DNA of 64,000 nt from Bin55 sp965116055 (GTDB lineage Bacteria; Pseudomonadota; Gammaproteobacteria; Pseudomonadales; Azotimanducaceae): NCBI GenBank assembly GCA_965116055.1, contig OZ220466.1:930001-994000 (forward strand), written 5' to 3'. The position numbers and the translations under genes are program-made. The notes below the pieces were generated by a model. It worked only from the letters and a program-made list of their open reading frames with translations. It did no database searches and was not told the origin of the DNA. Of the stretch, positions 18,063 to 27,216 are shown in pieces (the stretch's first letter is position 1; each line of letters opens with the position of its first letter).

Positions 18063-20147
18063 TCATGCAGCGGCACGATTTTCCCCGCGCCGACGCACAA
18101 GTCGAAACTGCAGTGACTTGTCCGCATGGGGGGCCGGCCTTTGTTTGATCTTCAGTGGACGCTCCGGTCGCTCCAGCATGAGTTCCGTTTCCCGCACGAT
18201 GGTAGCCATGGTAAGCGTAATCTGTACCTCTGAAAGTCCGCTACCAATACAACGGTGTCGTCCTACACCGAACGGAGCTAACGCACCCGATGGACGCTGT
18301 TGCTTCGCCGCCCTGGAGTGGCGCTCAATATCAAAGCGATGCGGATCAGGAAAATACTCCGGTAGGTAATGGCTGACGGTGGTGCCAATTATGGCCTGTA
18401 TCCCGGCAGGAACCCGGTAGCCCCCAAACTCAAACGAATTGGAGACAGTCCGGAGCAGGGCCGGTGCCACCGGATACATACGCAAGGTCTCCATAGCGAT
18501 GCGATGCGTGACATCAAGTTTGCGCAGCCCGTCTGCGGTTAGCGGTCCCTGCTCGTACATCGCATCCACCTCCTCCCGCATTTGCTGTAGTAGCGCAGGA
18601 TGCTTGAGCAGCGCATACAGCATGAAAGTGCAAACACTTGCAGAGGTATCAATACCCACCAGGTAGGGAGCAAGTAGGTTGGCACGCAGATCTGTTTCCG
18701 GTAGCAGCTGCGGGTCATTGCGGTTCATCTCCAGCAGGTCGTCGACAAAATCCGGTGGAAGATCCCCCCGCCGTTCCGGTCGATGGGCTTCCAGAATTTC
18801 ATTGCAGAAATCTTCCAGACGCTGTTCGGCACGCCGAAATCTTGGCAGGAATCGCATCTGATTGGGCCACTGCCTCGTAATGTGGATACTGGCAAGCACC
18901 TCCAGGTAACAAATGATGTCATCTATGTACTGATGTGACGATACGCTGGTGCAACTCATCCCGATCTGTTCGGCGATGATTTGCTGCATGGCGTACTGAA
19001 CCCCTATCGGTCGTCCTACAGGCCAAGTGTCGATCATGCGCAGGACGACATCATGGGCCAGGTCCAGCTTCTCCTCGAACTTTTTTGGGGAGTAGCCGTT
19101 GACCTGCAGCTTGCGCATTCGCAGATGCTCCGGCCCGTCCATGTTCAACATGACCCGATGGGCTCCAACGGCAACAGCAAATGCGCTGTAAGGCTCATGA
19201 GACCGCAAGTGAGTGCCCGAGACCCGCCCACAGAAAACATTTGCCTCTGGCCCCACCAGCGCAAGCAACTGATAACCGAAAGCCCGGACGCGGAAGATTG
19301 GACCGTATTTACGATAACACTTCTCAAGAAAGACCTGCACATTCTTTGCCATCTGGAGCGCACTGCCAGCGATGGGTAATCCAGGCACTTCCGGTATCTC
19401 CTCGTAGGGCCGGACGGTCTTTTTGGCAGGGGCCGGCGGCTCAATCCTTCGAATACTTTCCCTGATGGTGCGACCCATCAGGTCAAGCCGGGAGATGGTA
19501 TCAATGCGCTCCCGTACTTCGGCCAGTTCATCCCGGGACAGGATGCTTTCGAACACATCGCAAGCAGCTGCAAGGCCAATGATCATAATGTCATGCGGAT
19601 CCGGTATGTCCTCACTGAACAATGTCTCCATCACCCTGGAATGGACATCCTTCCGGGACTCCCCATCCACTGTGGGATAGCGACGGGCCCGGGCAACTGA
19701 TCGGGACAGAAACACCAGCCCGTTGGCTTCCCTTTCCAGAATACCCCTCTCAATCAGACGGTTGAGCGCCTTGTCACGGATAGTACCGCCCTGTCCCGCA
19801 GTACGCCTGATCCACCAAGCGGTGTCGTGAGTCTCTTTTTCATTGACGATGTCGAGGAGAGTGGGATCAAGCAGATCATCACCCACCGGTTCCGGGTTGA
19901 TCGGAAACAGCCGCTCGGCATCGGTATCAATACGGTTTTCAAGCGCCAGATCCATCAATGCGGCACTGCCCACCAGGGCATCCCGCTGATGGGACGGGAA
20001 GGAGTACTGGATATCACCGCTTTCGGCATCCAGGATCAACAGCAGAAGCTCTTCGGTCACTCGCAGTGGGGGTAAAGTCATGAGGGGAACGGTAGCGCTG
20101 TTGATTGTTGCAGTCCAGTTCGTGGCATGTCCGCCACCCGTGGCCAT
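18063..20147 (-). CDS. GPP34-domain/cytochrome P450 fusion protein
   Basis: A 694-residue two-domain protein. Residues about 28-228 match the GPP34 (GOLPH3/Vps74) fold: LRVTEELLLLILD, ALMDLALENRI, GDDLLD, IRDKALNRLIERGIL and DPHDIMIIGLAAACDVFE. After a proline-rich linker, residues about 248-690 are a complete cytochrome P450. It has the I-helix LVGIDTSAS, ExxR in METLRMYP, and the haem loop FGVGRHRCIGSG with Cys633 as thiolate ligand. No membrane anchor is evident; eukaryotic GPP34 proteins bind phosphoinositide membranes, so the domain may tether the enzyme to membrane (inference). An ATG at 20081 giving MTLPPLRVTEE is a strong alternative start. GC-rich, upstream of the kinase. Confidence 0.9.
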   Translation of the reverse strand: MATGGGHATNWTATINSATVPLMTLPPLRVTEELLLLILDAESGDIQYSFPSHQRDALVGSAALMDLALENRIDTDAERLFPINPEPVGDDLLDPTLLDIVNEKETHDTAWWIRRTAGQGGTIRDKALNRLIERGILEREANGLVFLSRSVARARRYPTVDGESRKDVHSRVMETLFSEDIPDPHDIMIIGLAAACDVFESILSRDELAEVRERIDTISRLDLMGRTIRESIRRIEPPAPAKKTVRPYEEIPEVPGLPIAGSALQMAKNVQVFLEKCYRKYGPIFRVRAFGYQLLALVGPEANVFCGRVSGTHLRSHEPYSAFAVAVGAHRVMLNMDGPEHLRMRKLQVNGYSPKKFEEKLDLAHDVVLRMIDTWPVGRPIGVQYAMQQIIAEQIGMSCTSVSSHQYIDDIICYLEVLASIHITRQWPNQMRFLPRFRRAEQRLEDFCNEILEAHRPERRGDLPPDFVDDLLEMNRNDPQLLPETDLRANLLAPYLVGIDTSASVCTFMLYALLKHPALLQQMREEVDAMYEQGPLTADGLRKLDVTHRIAMETLRMYPVAPALLRTVSNSFEFGGYRVPAGIQAIIGTTVSHYLPEYFPDPHRFDIERHSRAAKQQRPSGALAPFGVGRHRCIGSGLSEVQITLTMATIVRETELMLERPERPLKIKQRPAPHADKSLQFRLVRRRGENRAAA

Positions 20148-20228
20148 CTGATGCAGTTCCGACTACAATCGGACATCAGCAAGCTGTCCTTGACTATTCA
20201 TTAATTTAACTTATTGTATCCAAAGCAA

Positions 20229-21074
20229 AGTGGCTTACTGGTTCATTCATGCATTAAGGAGGTCAGCCACCTCACCGTTACCTCATCTGAATAAATCGTT
20301 TCGGTTTGGTGCTAGAAGATCTTCAGTCAGTGAGGACGATTTCTTAGTCGACTCGGAAGGATGGAGATCAGGTGCGTCTTACTATCCGTGCTGTCGCAGA
20401 AATTCATGGTAAGTACTGGGGTGGGGTTGATCAAGGCCTACCAGCAAGCATTTACGATGTGCTTAACACACAGGTGGCACGGACGGTTCTCGAACTATTT
20501 TTCACCTCGAATGAGGAGCTTTGCGGAAGGATTAGGCCCGCGCTTAGTCTCTCACTATGCAAACATCGGCGGCAGGACCACGAACATTAGTTCACGGTGA
20601 TTATCGAGGCGAAAACCTTTTCTCAGTGTTAACGATGAGAAAGGAATTGCTGCTATTGACTAGCAAGGCTGCGGGTCAGGGTGCGGTCTGTACGATATTG
20701 CTTATTTTCTTGCAACCAGCGTACCTACGGATACTCGGCACCAGCTTGAGCGAGGAGCTTTAGAAGAGTATCACAATATTGTCTGCCGAGCGAGATCAGT
20801 TCAGTACTCTTTCGAGGACTATTGGCATTAGCCACCGACAAAATATAATAGGTGCGTTTTTAGTTTGCATTCTAGGTTCAGGGGATTTGATGTATCGGAT
20901 ACATCGCGTCAAGAGCTATTAAATGCACTGTTAGGCCATATTATGGCAGCGATTGAAGACCTTGATGCTGATGAATGTCTACCGTCTCAAGCTCAAATAG
21001 CAAAGTTGGGGCAGCTATTTTCAACTGTTTCACAATTAGGTTATCGCGTCTTCTATAGTAGTCTGGCTCGTTGA
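20229..21074 (+). pseudogene. Decayed phosphotransferase related to the 16797-18029 kinase
   Basis: Fragments spread over several frames match the intact kinase in order. A possible N-terminal piece near 20232 (AYWFIHAL) matches APWLHRAL. Then VLEDL near 20311 leads through an in-frame stop to RLTIRAVAEIHGKYW at 20372. PRTLVHGDYRGEN follows near 20578, EEYHNIVCRA near 20765, and a tail around 20880-21074 with FDVSD and TVSQLGYRVFYSSLAR matches IDVND and VLSGGFYRTYRSLLG. About 90 residues are missing after the N-terminus, and stops and frameshifts separate the rest. Composition is AT-richer than the intact gene and the strand is opposite, so it is a divergent relative, not a recent copy. Confidence 0.85.
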
Positions 21075-21161
21075 CTAGGCAGGACTAATTAGTTGAGTGG
21101 TTGATGGTGCACTGGTTCCACAGTTTCGTATCCGGCTTCACAAAAACGTACGAATCAATCC

Positions 21162-22805
21162 ATGATGACTGATTCTGGCGCTAGTCAGACAAGCGATTCA
21201 ACAACGATCAAGCCGCAGAATCAATTTGTAGCACTACCTAAACGGACAGTAACGCTGTCTTTGGTCTGCGTACTGTTGGCGATGCTTCTCGCTGCACTTA
21301 GTCAGACTGTGGTTGCCACGATCTTACCGCTGATGGTCGCGGATATCGGTGGTTTCGAACGATATACCTGGGCGGCGACTTCCTATCTCGTCGCGGCAAC
21401 TATCGCGTATCCGATTGTGGGTAGATTGAGTGACATCTATGGGCGTAAGCGGTTTTTGGTTACCGGGATGTTGATCTTTATGGTCGGTTCCATACTCGTA
21501 GGCAGTAGCACATCAATGAATCAGGTCATTGGCTTCCGGGCTATTCAGGGCTTGGGCGGTGGCATCATGATTACATGCTGTTACGTTGCAATTGCTGATC
21601 TCTTTCCGCCGGAGGAGAGAGGCAAGTATCACGGCCTCATTAGCGCGGTCTACGGCGTTGCTTCCGTCATAGGTCCTGTTCTAGGGGGTGTAGTCGTCGA
21701 AGGTCTTTCGTGGCAGTGGGTGTTTATATTGCTTGGGATAGCTAGCTTCCCAGTGTTTGTGTTGAGCGCAAGAATCTATCCATCCCAACGCAAAATCCCC
21801 GGCAAGGTGCCATTCGATTTGTTTGGCATGTTATTACTGGTACTTGCCGTCGTCCCGATATTTTTTGCTCTTTCATCGGGTGGTATCCAATATGCATGGG
21901 ATTCTCCACAGATAATCGGTCCGCTCGCGTTTGGCATCGCGATGGGCATTGTGTTTGTGATTCTTGAAGCCAGAGTTTCTGAACCTATCATGCCCTTGGC
22001 AATCTACGCAAATCGCGTAGTTAGTCTCGCAGTCTTGGTGACACTATTGACCAGCCTGGGACTGTACGGTAGTGTGATATTTTTGCCACTTTTTTTTCAG
22101 GGAATTTTGGGAGTTTCTGCGACAACTAGCGGTAATCTTCTGGTTCCAATGTTGTTAGGAATGGTTATTGGCGGCATCATTGCAGGGCAGCTCCTCTCTA
22201 GAGCAGGAGGACACTATCAACGACAAGTGCTTGTCAGTACCGGACTAATGACCATTGGGATGTTTCTATTGATTACGATGGATGCTTCGACGAGCCTGAT
22301 CGTGGCAATTTGTTATATTCTGATTGCTGGTTTGGGATTCGGTGGAGTGGTGGCGACATTGTCGGTTGCAGTGCAGAATCACGTGTCGTTTTCTCTTGTC
22401 GGCGCGGCAACATCGGCTTTGCAGTTCTTTAGGTCACTTGGCGGCATGCTAGGTCTTTCAATCTTAGGCGCATTGTTAGCAAGAAGTTTCTACGTGACTC
22501 TCAATGAGACCATCCCTGATCATGTCCGAGAGGCACTTCCAGAAGGAACGCTTGATGCTCTTAAAAACAGACTTACTACACTAGACAATCAGATCGTCAC
22601 GGAATCACTAGAGATACCTATTGATCAGCCTGGGCTAGATGGCAATGCTCTTACGAACAGTTTGTCTGATTCTTTCTCGATATCGCTCGCAACGGCCTTA
22701 AATCATGTATTTTTCGTGGTGGCTGTTCTTACTGCACTATCCTTCGTGAGTGCTTTGTTTCTGCGCGTTCCTAAAGATCCGCCCGTCAGTCAAGACGTGA
22801 CGTAA
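21162..22805 (+). CDS. MFS multidrug transporter, DHA2 (14-helix) family
   Basis: Proton-coupled inner-membrane exporter (547 aa) of the EmrB/QacA type with fourteen predicted helices. Motif A is GRLSDIYGRKRF between helices 2 and 3. The antiporter motif C is VIGPVLGGVVVEGLSWQW, and the N-terminal helix segment is LSQTVVATILPLMVADIGG. A short hydrophilic loop precedes the last helix (residues about 465-510). There is no adjacent adaptor, so it probably exports to the periplasm alone. It follows the kinase pseudogene on the same strand; no regulator gene is beside it. The start is the first of two adjacent ATG codons. Confidence 0.92.
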   Translation: MMTDSGASQTSDSTTIKPQNQFVALPKRTVTLSLVCVLLAMLLAALSQTVVATILPLMVADIGGFERYTWAATSYLVAATIAYPIVGRLSDIYGRKRFLVTGMLIFMVGSILVGSSTSMNQVIGFRAIQGLGGGIMITCCYVAIADLFPPEERGKYHGLISAVYGVASVIGPVLGGVVVEGLSWQWVFILLGIASFPVFVLSARIYPSQRKIPGKVPFDLFGMLLLVLAVVPIFFALSSGGIQYAWDSPQIIGPLAFGIAMGIVFVILEARVSEPIMPLAIYANRVVSLAVLVTLLTSLGLYGSVIFLPLFFQGILGVSATTSGNLLVPMLLGMVIGGIIAGQLLSRAGGHYQRQVLVSTGLMTIGMFLLITMDASTSLIVAICYILIAGLGFGGVVATLSVAVQNHVSFSLVGAATSALQFFRSLGGMLGLSILGALLARSFYVTLNETIPDHVREALPEGTLDALKNRLTTLDNQIVTESLEIPIDQPGLDGNALTNSLSDSFSISLATALNHVFFVVAVLTALSFVSALFLRVPKDPPVSQDVT

Positions 22806-23119
22806 TAGTTTGTCTGATCTTACGCATGCAGGTTTGATGGGATATGTTGTCGAGTCATGGGTCATACGTATACACTTTATCATGCTTGAGCACATATAAA
22901 TTAAGCACGGCTCATTCTGGCTCGTTTTAAGGCGATCTAGTCAGTTGGAATCACTCAAATTTCGGATTGTAATTTAGCGCTAGGTCATTAACTGATAGAT
23001 TTGATGGGCCCTATATCAATAATCACTAGCCAAGTCGCTACACTTCGTTCACAACCGAAACCTATTTGACAGGCTCTATGGCCTGTTTAATTTGTTTCCT
23101 AATAAAACACCGCAAGCAT
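22806..23119. other. AT-rich intergenic region
   Basis: About 314 bases between the MFS exporter and the outer-membrane barrel gene on the same strand. No open frame, hairpin terminator or repeat could be supported. It presumably holds the promoter of the barrel gene. Confidence 0.4.
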
Positions 23120-23923
23120 ATGAGCATGTTAAGACTTCGAGATCATGTGACTCAGACTTTAGTTGTGTTGACTCTGTGTCTGAGTTTACCGTTGTACGCA
23201 GAATCTGCAGGTCTTTATTACGGTGCCTCCGCAACGCTTCAGCAAGCCGAAGTTCTGTATCAAAAGACTGTCGTAAGCCGAGTCGGCGCGTCAGATGTGC
23301 TTGATTCGTCTATTGATACTGAAACCGAAGAAGACGATCATCCATTGCAGTGGGACGGGCTAGTAGGCTACCGTTTTAACTTTGCTCAAGGAACTCAATT
23401 TATTGCACTTCAAGGAGAGATTTCCATTGCGGGGGACGCCATACAGGGTACGTTGCCAGGTAATGGCGAATCGCCTGAAAAGAATCGTTTTGGTGAAGCA
23501 TGGCCGGAATCGTGGAATTTAGAGACCTCCCGAAGCGTAGGAGTCATCGTGAAATATGGCATCCATCGTGCTTTATTCGGCACGTTCAATATTTCTTTAT
23601 ACGGTTTAGCTGGAACAAGACAGAGCAAAATAGATTTCTTATCTACCTTCCATGGTTGTTTCCAAAAACTCGACTGCAGTGTTGATCAACTCCGTAGCGA
23701 TTCTCAGACCTTAAACCCGTCAATCAAAGTCATGATGGCAGGCGTTGGATTCGAGACAGGCCTAACGAAAAAGACCTCGCTCCAATTTGAATTTCGTTAT
23801 ACAGAGGATATGGAACACGACTGGCTTTCGGAGTTTGAAGATGACGATACAAGCGTCACCGTGCCAGCAGGTTTCACTGTCGAAAGTTCAGATTTAGCAA
23901 TAAAACTCATTCGCTATCTCTAA
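23120..23923 (+). CDS. Outer-membrane beta-barrel protein
   Basis: Exported protein of 267 residues from the ATG at 23120. The signal peptide is clear (MLRLRDHVTQTLVVLTLCLSLPLYAES, cut after YAES or nearby). The mature part alternates hydrophobic strands and polar turns (GLYYGASATL, LVGYRFNF, VKYGIHRAL, ISLYGLAG, VGFETGLTKKTSLQFEFRYTED), as in small OmpA/OmpX-like or porin-family barrels. It ends with a strand SSDLAIKLIRYL, although the usual final aromatic residue is absent. One disulfide is possible (HGCFQKLDC). Function unknown. Eighteen extra codons upstream in frame (from 23066) look non-coding. Confidence 0.75.
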   Translation: MSMLRLRDHVTQTLVVLTLCLSLPLYAESAGLYYGASATLQQAEVLYQKTVVSRVGASDVLDSSIDTETEEDDHPLQWDGLVGYRFNFAQGTQFIALQGEISIAGDAIQGTLPGNGESPEKNRFGEAWPESWNLETSRSVGVIVKYGIHRALFGTFNISLYGLAGTRQSKIDFLSTFHGCFQKLDCSVDQLRSDSQTLNPSIKVMMAGVGFETGLTKKTSLQFEFRYTEDMEHDWLSEFEDDDTSVTVPAGFTVESSDLAIKLIRYL

Positions 23924-23962
23924 GTCTTTTAAGAAGTGAATTACAAATTTGCAGTGCTAGAA

Positions 23963-25516
23963 CTAGACGATTCGAGATCCCTTCTTGCCCCAATACTCGT
24001 CTTTGAGCAGTCGTTTGTAGAGCTTGCCGGTAGGCAAGCGAGGTAACTCGGGGCGGAAATCAATGCTTCGTGGCGCTTTATAGTGAGCGACCCGCTCACG
24101 AGTCCATTCCAATAGCTCTGCGGCTTCTTCTTCGGTTGCTTGAATACCGTTTACTAATTGCACGACCGCCTTCACTTCTTCGCCCATGTCAGGATGAGGT
24201 ACGCCGATCACGGCTACATCGAGAATGTGTTCATGCAAGATCATGGCATCTTCGATTTCTTGAGGATAGATGTTAACGCCGCCCGAAATAATCATGAAGG
24301 TTGCTCGATCGGTTAGATACAAGTACCCTGCTTCGTCTACATAACCTATATCGCCGAGTGCTGACCAGTGGGCATGATTGGGGTGTTGCGCGTCCTTTGT
24401 TTTTGCTGCGTCCTTTAAATATTCGAACGGCATCTGCGGTAACTCGAAATAAACGATGCCTGCTTCGCCGGCAGGCAACTCATCGCCCGCTTCATTGCAA
24501 ATATGAATTTTGCCGAGAATGGATTTGCCTACGGTGCCAGGGTGTTCAAGCCATTCTTGCGGTGAAACATGCGTTAGGCCGTTCATTTCGGTGCCACCGT
24601 AATATTCGTATAAGATGGGCCCCCACCAGTCCATCATGCGCTTCTTAATTTCTGTTGGACAAGGCGCAGCCGCATGAATGGCAACTTTGTGGGACGAAAG
24701 GTCGAACTTGCTCCGGACTTCGGCCGGCAGCTTAAGCATGCGCGTAAACATCGTCGGTACCCACTGGCTGTGCGTTACGCTATGTTGCTCAATCGCTTTG
24801 AGTGCGGCGACTTCGTCGAATCTTCGTAGCATCACGACAGTTCCACCCGTGGCATGAATGCCTGTGCAAAAGCCGATGGGTGCAGAGTGATAAAGTGGTG
24901 CAGGAGAAAGGTAGACTGTATTCGTATCAACTTGCCATAGCGCCGCGAGGAGGCCGCTCGTTGGATTGACTGCGCCATCAATCGTCCCCTCAGGTAAAGG
25001 ACGGTATATGCCCTTCGGTTTGCCGGTGGTGCCGGATGAATAGAGCATAAGGGCGCCGGCGTGCTGCACCCCGAGCGGCGCGGTAGGATGCGCATTGATT
25101 GCCTCGTAAAATGGCTCGTAGCCTTCAATACTCCCATCAACGGCAAGGTACAACTCGCAGTTAGGCGTCAAAGCTGGTACCTTGCTGGCGACTTCGCTTA
25201 AGTTCCCAGCCGCGACGAGTACCCGACTTTCTGAGTTGTCGACGATGTACGCCGCTTCATCTGCAGTCAGGTAACGGTTCACGGTCGTCGCGTAGAGACC
25301 GGATCGCAGAGCTGCCCAGATTGCGATGAAATACGTCAGATTGTTGTCCATGAACACGGCTAAGTGATCGCCGCGTCGCAAGCCGTGTGCATACATGAGT
25401 TGTGCGAACTGGTTCGATAAATCGTCGAGCTCTTTGTAGGTTAATGCAGCACCACTATGAGCGTCAACGGCCGCTAAGTGCGTTGGTTGTTCTTTAGCCC
25501 AGTGTCCCGGATACAT
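23963..25516 (-). CDS. AMP-dependent acyl-CoA synthetase
   Basis: Adenylate-forming ligase (517 aa). A3 loop LMLYSSGTTGKPKGIYR, A5 YEYYGGTEMNGLTHV, A8 hinge YLYLTDRATFMIISGGVNIYPQEIE, and catalytic lysine in PTGKLYKRLLKDEYW. It belongs to the long/medium-chain or cyclohexane-carboxylate-like group (GGVNIYPQEIE is common in FadD3- and bile-acid-ligase-like enzymes). It lies downstream of the enolase-superfamily gene on the same strand with an 87-base gap, probably in the same operon. It would activate an acid for CoA-dependent breakdown; the substrate is unknown. Confidence 0.92.
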   Translation of the reverse strand: MYPGHWAKEQPTHLAAVDAHSGAALTYKELDDLSNQFAQLMYAHGLRRGDHLAVFMDNNLTYFIAIWAALRSGLYATTVNRYLTADEAAYIVDNSESRVLVAAGNLSEVASKVPALTPNCELYLAVDGSIEGYEPFYEAINAHPTAPLGVQHAGALMLYSSGTTGKPKGIYRPLPEGTIDGAVNPTSGLLAALWQVDTNTVYLSPAPLYHSAPIGFCTGIHATGGTVVMLRRFDEVAALKAIEQHSVTHSQWVPTMFTRMLKLPAEVRSKFDLSSHKVAIHAAAPCPTEIKKRMMDWWGPILYEYYGGTEMNGLTHVSPQEWLEHPGTVGKSILGKIHICNEAGDELPAGEAGIVYFELPQMPFEYLKDAAKTKDAQHPNHAHWSALGDIGYVDEAGYLYLTDRATFMIISGGVNIYPQEIEDAMILHEHILDVAVIGVPHPDMGEEVKAVVQLVNGIQATEEEAAELLEWTRERVAHYKAPRSIDFRPELPRLPTGKLYKRLLKDEYWGKKGSRIV

Positions 25517-25603
25517 GGTTAATCAACAGCGATAGGAATAACTCTCATTATTAATACGAAGGGCATTTCGTAAATAGATAGGGTATTACGCCGGCATGAC
25601 CGT

Positions 25604-26785
25604 TTACTCGTCCGGCTTCCATAAATGTTTCGACACCACGGAATAATCAAGGGAGACTCCCAAGCCTGGTTCAGTCGGCGGAATGATGTAGCCATCCTCC
25701 CACTGGATTGGTTTTTCAAGAATCGTCGCGTGAAAGCCATCAAAACGTCCAATACTTTCTTGTACGAGACAATTTGGTGAACACACATCAATTTGGATGT
25801 TCGCGGCCGCTTCGATTGGACCGCAATAGAGATGGGGTGCGATTTGGGCGTAGTATGCTTCGGCCATACCTGCGATCTTTTTCGCTTCAAGAATCCCTCC
25901 AACGCGACCCAATGCCATCTGCAGGATGGCGGCTGCTTGTTTTTGGAGCAATTCTCGAAACTCGAATTTCGTAGCGAGACGTTCGCCCGATGCCACGGGT
26001 ATGCTGGTCATTTGCGCTACTCGGGCCATTTCATCGCGATTCTCTGGCGGCACCGGCTCTTCAAGCCATAACGGATCGTATTTCTCAATACGTTGCGCGA
26101 AGCGGATGGTGCCTGAGGTCGTTGATTGACCGTGGGTACCGATCAATATGTCTGCTTTGTTCCCCACCGTTTCACGAACTGCGCGCACAACTGCCTCGGC
26201 ATTGTCCAGCCTGTCCAATGGCGGCTCGCGAGGATCTTCGCTTCCCATCGTATCAATGAGCGGATCGAATTTCAGGGCGCTAAATCCTTCTGCCACATGA
26301 GCGGCTGCACTAGCGCTAGCAGCTTCCGGGTCGGTATGGGTTGGACGCCCACCGGTATAGTCAGGAGCTGGCCAGAGATACGTGTAGGATCGGATTCGCT
26401 CGTTGTATTTACCCCCGAGCAAGTTGTAAACGGGTTGATCAAGCGCTTTACCGACAATGTCCCAACAAGCCATCTCGACCGCGCTTAACGCGCCCATCAC
26501 CGTATGATCTGGGTGTTGGTGATGGTCGTGCGATTCATAGCCTTCCCCGTAGTAAACCGAGCGCCACAATCGTTCAATCTCAAACGGGTTGGTTCCAATG
26601 ACGTAGGTAGCGCAGACATCCTCAATCAACATTTTTGCAGTGTGAGGATGGAATGGAATCTTGTAGGCTTCGCCGATACCTTCAATGCCGTTATCGGTCT
26701 TGAGTCGAACGAATACCCAGTAACGACCGCCGCGATGGGGCGGTGGCGTTGCAATGACAAAAGCTTCCGCTTCAGTGATCTTCAA
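25604..26785 (-). CDS. Enolase-superfamily sugar-acid dehydratase (mandelate racemase/muconate lactonizing type)
   Basis: Cytoplasmic Mg-dependent enzyme (393 aa) that abstracts a proton next to a carboxylate, most often to dehydrate a sugar acid. The N-terminal capping domain (KITEAEAFVIATPP, YVFVRLKTDNGIEGIGEA-like region) is followed by the barrel with LIGTHGQ, the metal glutamates in LWLEEPVPPE and ASGERL, and histidine in APHLYCGPIEAAAN. The substrate cannot be named. It starts at a TTG preceded by AGG, within five bases of the end of the frameshifted channel gene, and is followed by an acyl-CoA ligase, so it is part of a leftward catabolic operon. Confidence 0.9.
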   Translation of the reverse strand: MKITEAEAFVIATPPPHRGGRYWVFVRLKTDNGIEGIGEAYKIPFHPHTAKMLIEDVCATYVIGTNPFEIERLWRSVYYGEGYESHDHHQHPDHTVMGALSAVEMACWDIVGKALDQPVYNLLGGKYNERIRSYTYLWPAPDYTGGRPTHTDPEAASASAAAHVAEGFSALKFDPLIDTMGSEDPREPPLDRLDNAEAVVRAVRETVGNKADILIGTHGQSTTSGTIRFAQRIEKYDPLWLEEPVPPENRDEMARVAQMTSIPVASGERLATKFEFRELLQKQAAAILQMALGRVGGILEAKKIAGMAEAYYAQIAPHLYCGPIEAAANIQIDVCSPNCLVQESIGRFDGFHATILEKPIQWEDGYIIPPTEPGLGVSLDYSVVSKHLWKPDE

Positions 26786-26789
26786 AACT

Positions 26790-27216
26790 TCAACCTGTAG
26801 CAGCGTTTGGACGATGAATGAATATGAATGTAGCCGACCATGTGATTAAGACCAGTCCGATGAGGGATTCAATCGCTGTTACGATGCGAATTGGGCCGAC
26901 CGGATACAGGTCGCCGAAACCCACAGTCGTGTACACGATAGAAGAGTAATACAAGTAGTCGTAGTTGGTCTCAAGCTGTGCGATTTCACCAAAATTGGGC
27001 TCGAACGATAACAGCCAATATGCCAGGGCGAAGATGCCTAATTTCAAACATATGCAGTACCATCAAACAGAACAGGGTGATAAATACGCGCATGCGACCG
27101 AGGCATCGTTCGAGCAAGCCCGAGAGCCGCTCAAGAATTTCGTAGTGCAAAGCCATGCTGATAGTCGCGGCGATAAACGCGATGAAGCAAGCAAGTGGAT
27201 AGTAGGTGTCAAACAT
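26790..27216 (-). pseudogene. Two-helix ion channel (K+ channel fold), frameshifted
   Basis: Together two frames spell one small channel protein. The first frame, from the ATG at 27216, gives MFDTYYPLACFIAFIAATIS and continues to LMVLHMFEI. The second continues GIFALAYWLLSFEP to the selectivity filter region YTTVGFGDLYPVG and the last helix. The break lies at about 27036-27045, where one extra base (or two missing) shifts the frame; 427 bases is not a multiple of three. The ATG overlaps the stop of the upstream PLP enzyme by eight bases, so the gene was translationally coupled. It may be a true mutation, a sequencing error, or a frameshift tolerated in expression. Confidence 0.8.

Noticed and set aside
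16625..21074. Recent tandem duplication of the kinase
   Set aside because: The pseudogene differs strongly in base composition and sequence from the intact gene, so it is a distant relative rather than a recent copy.
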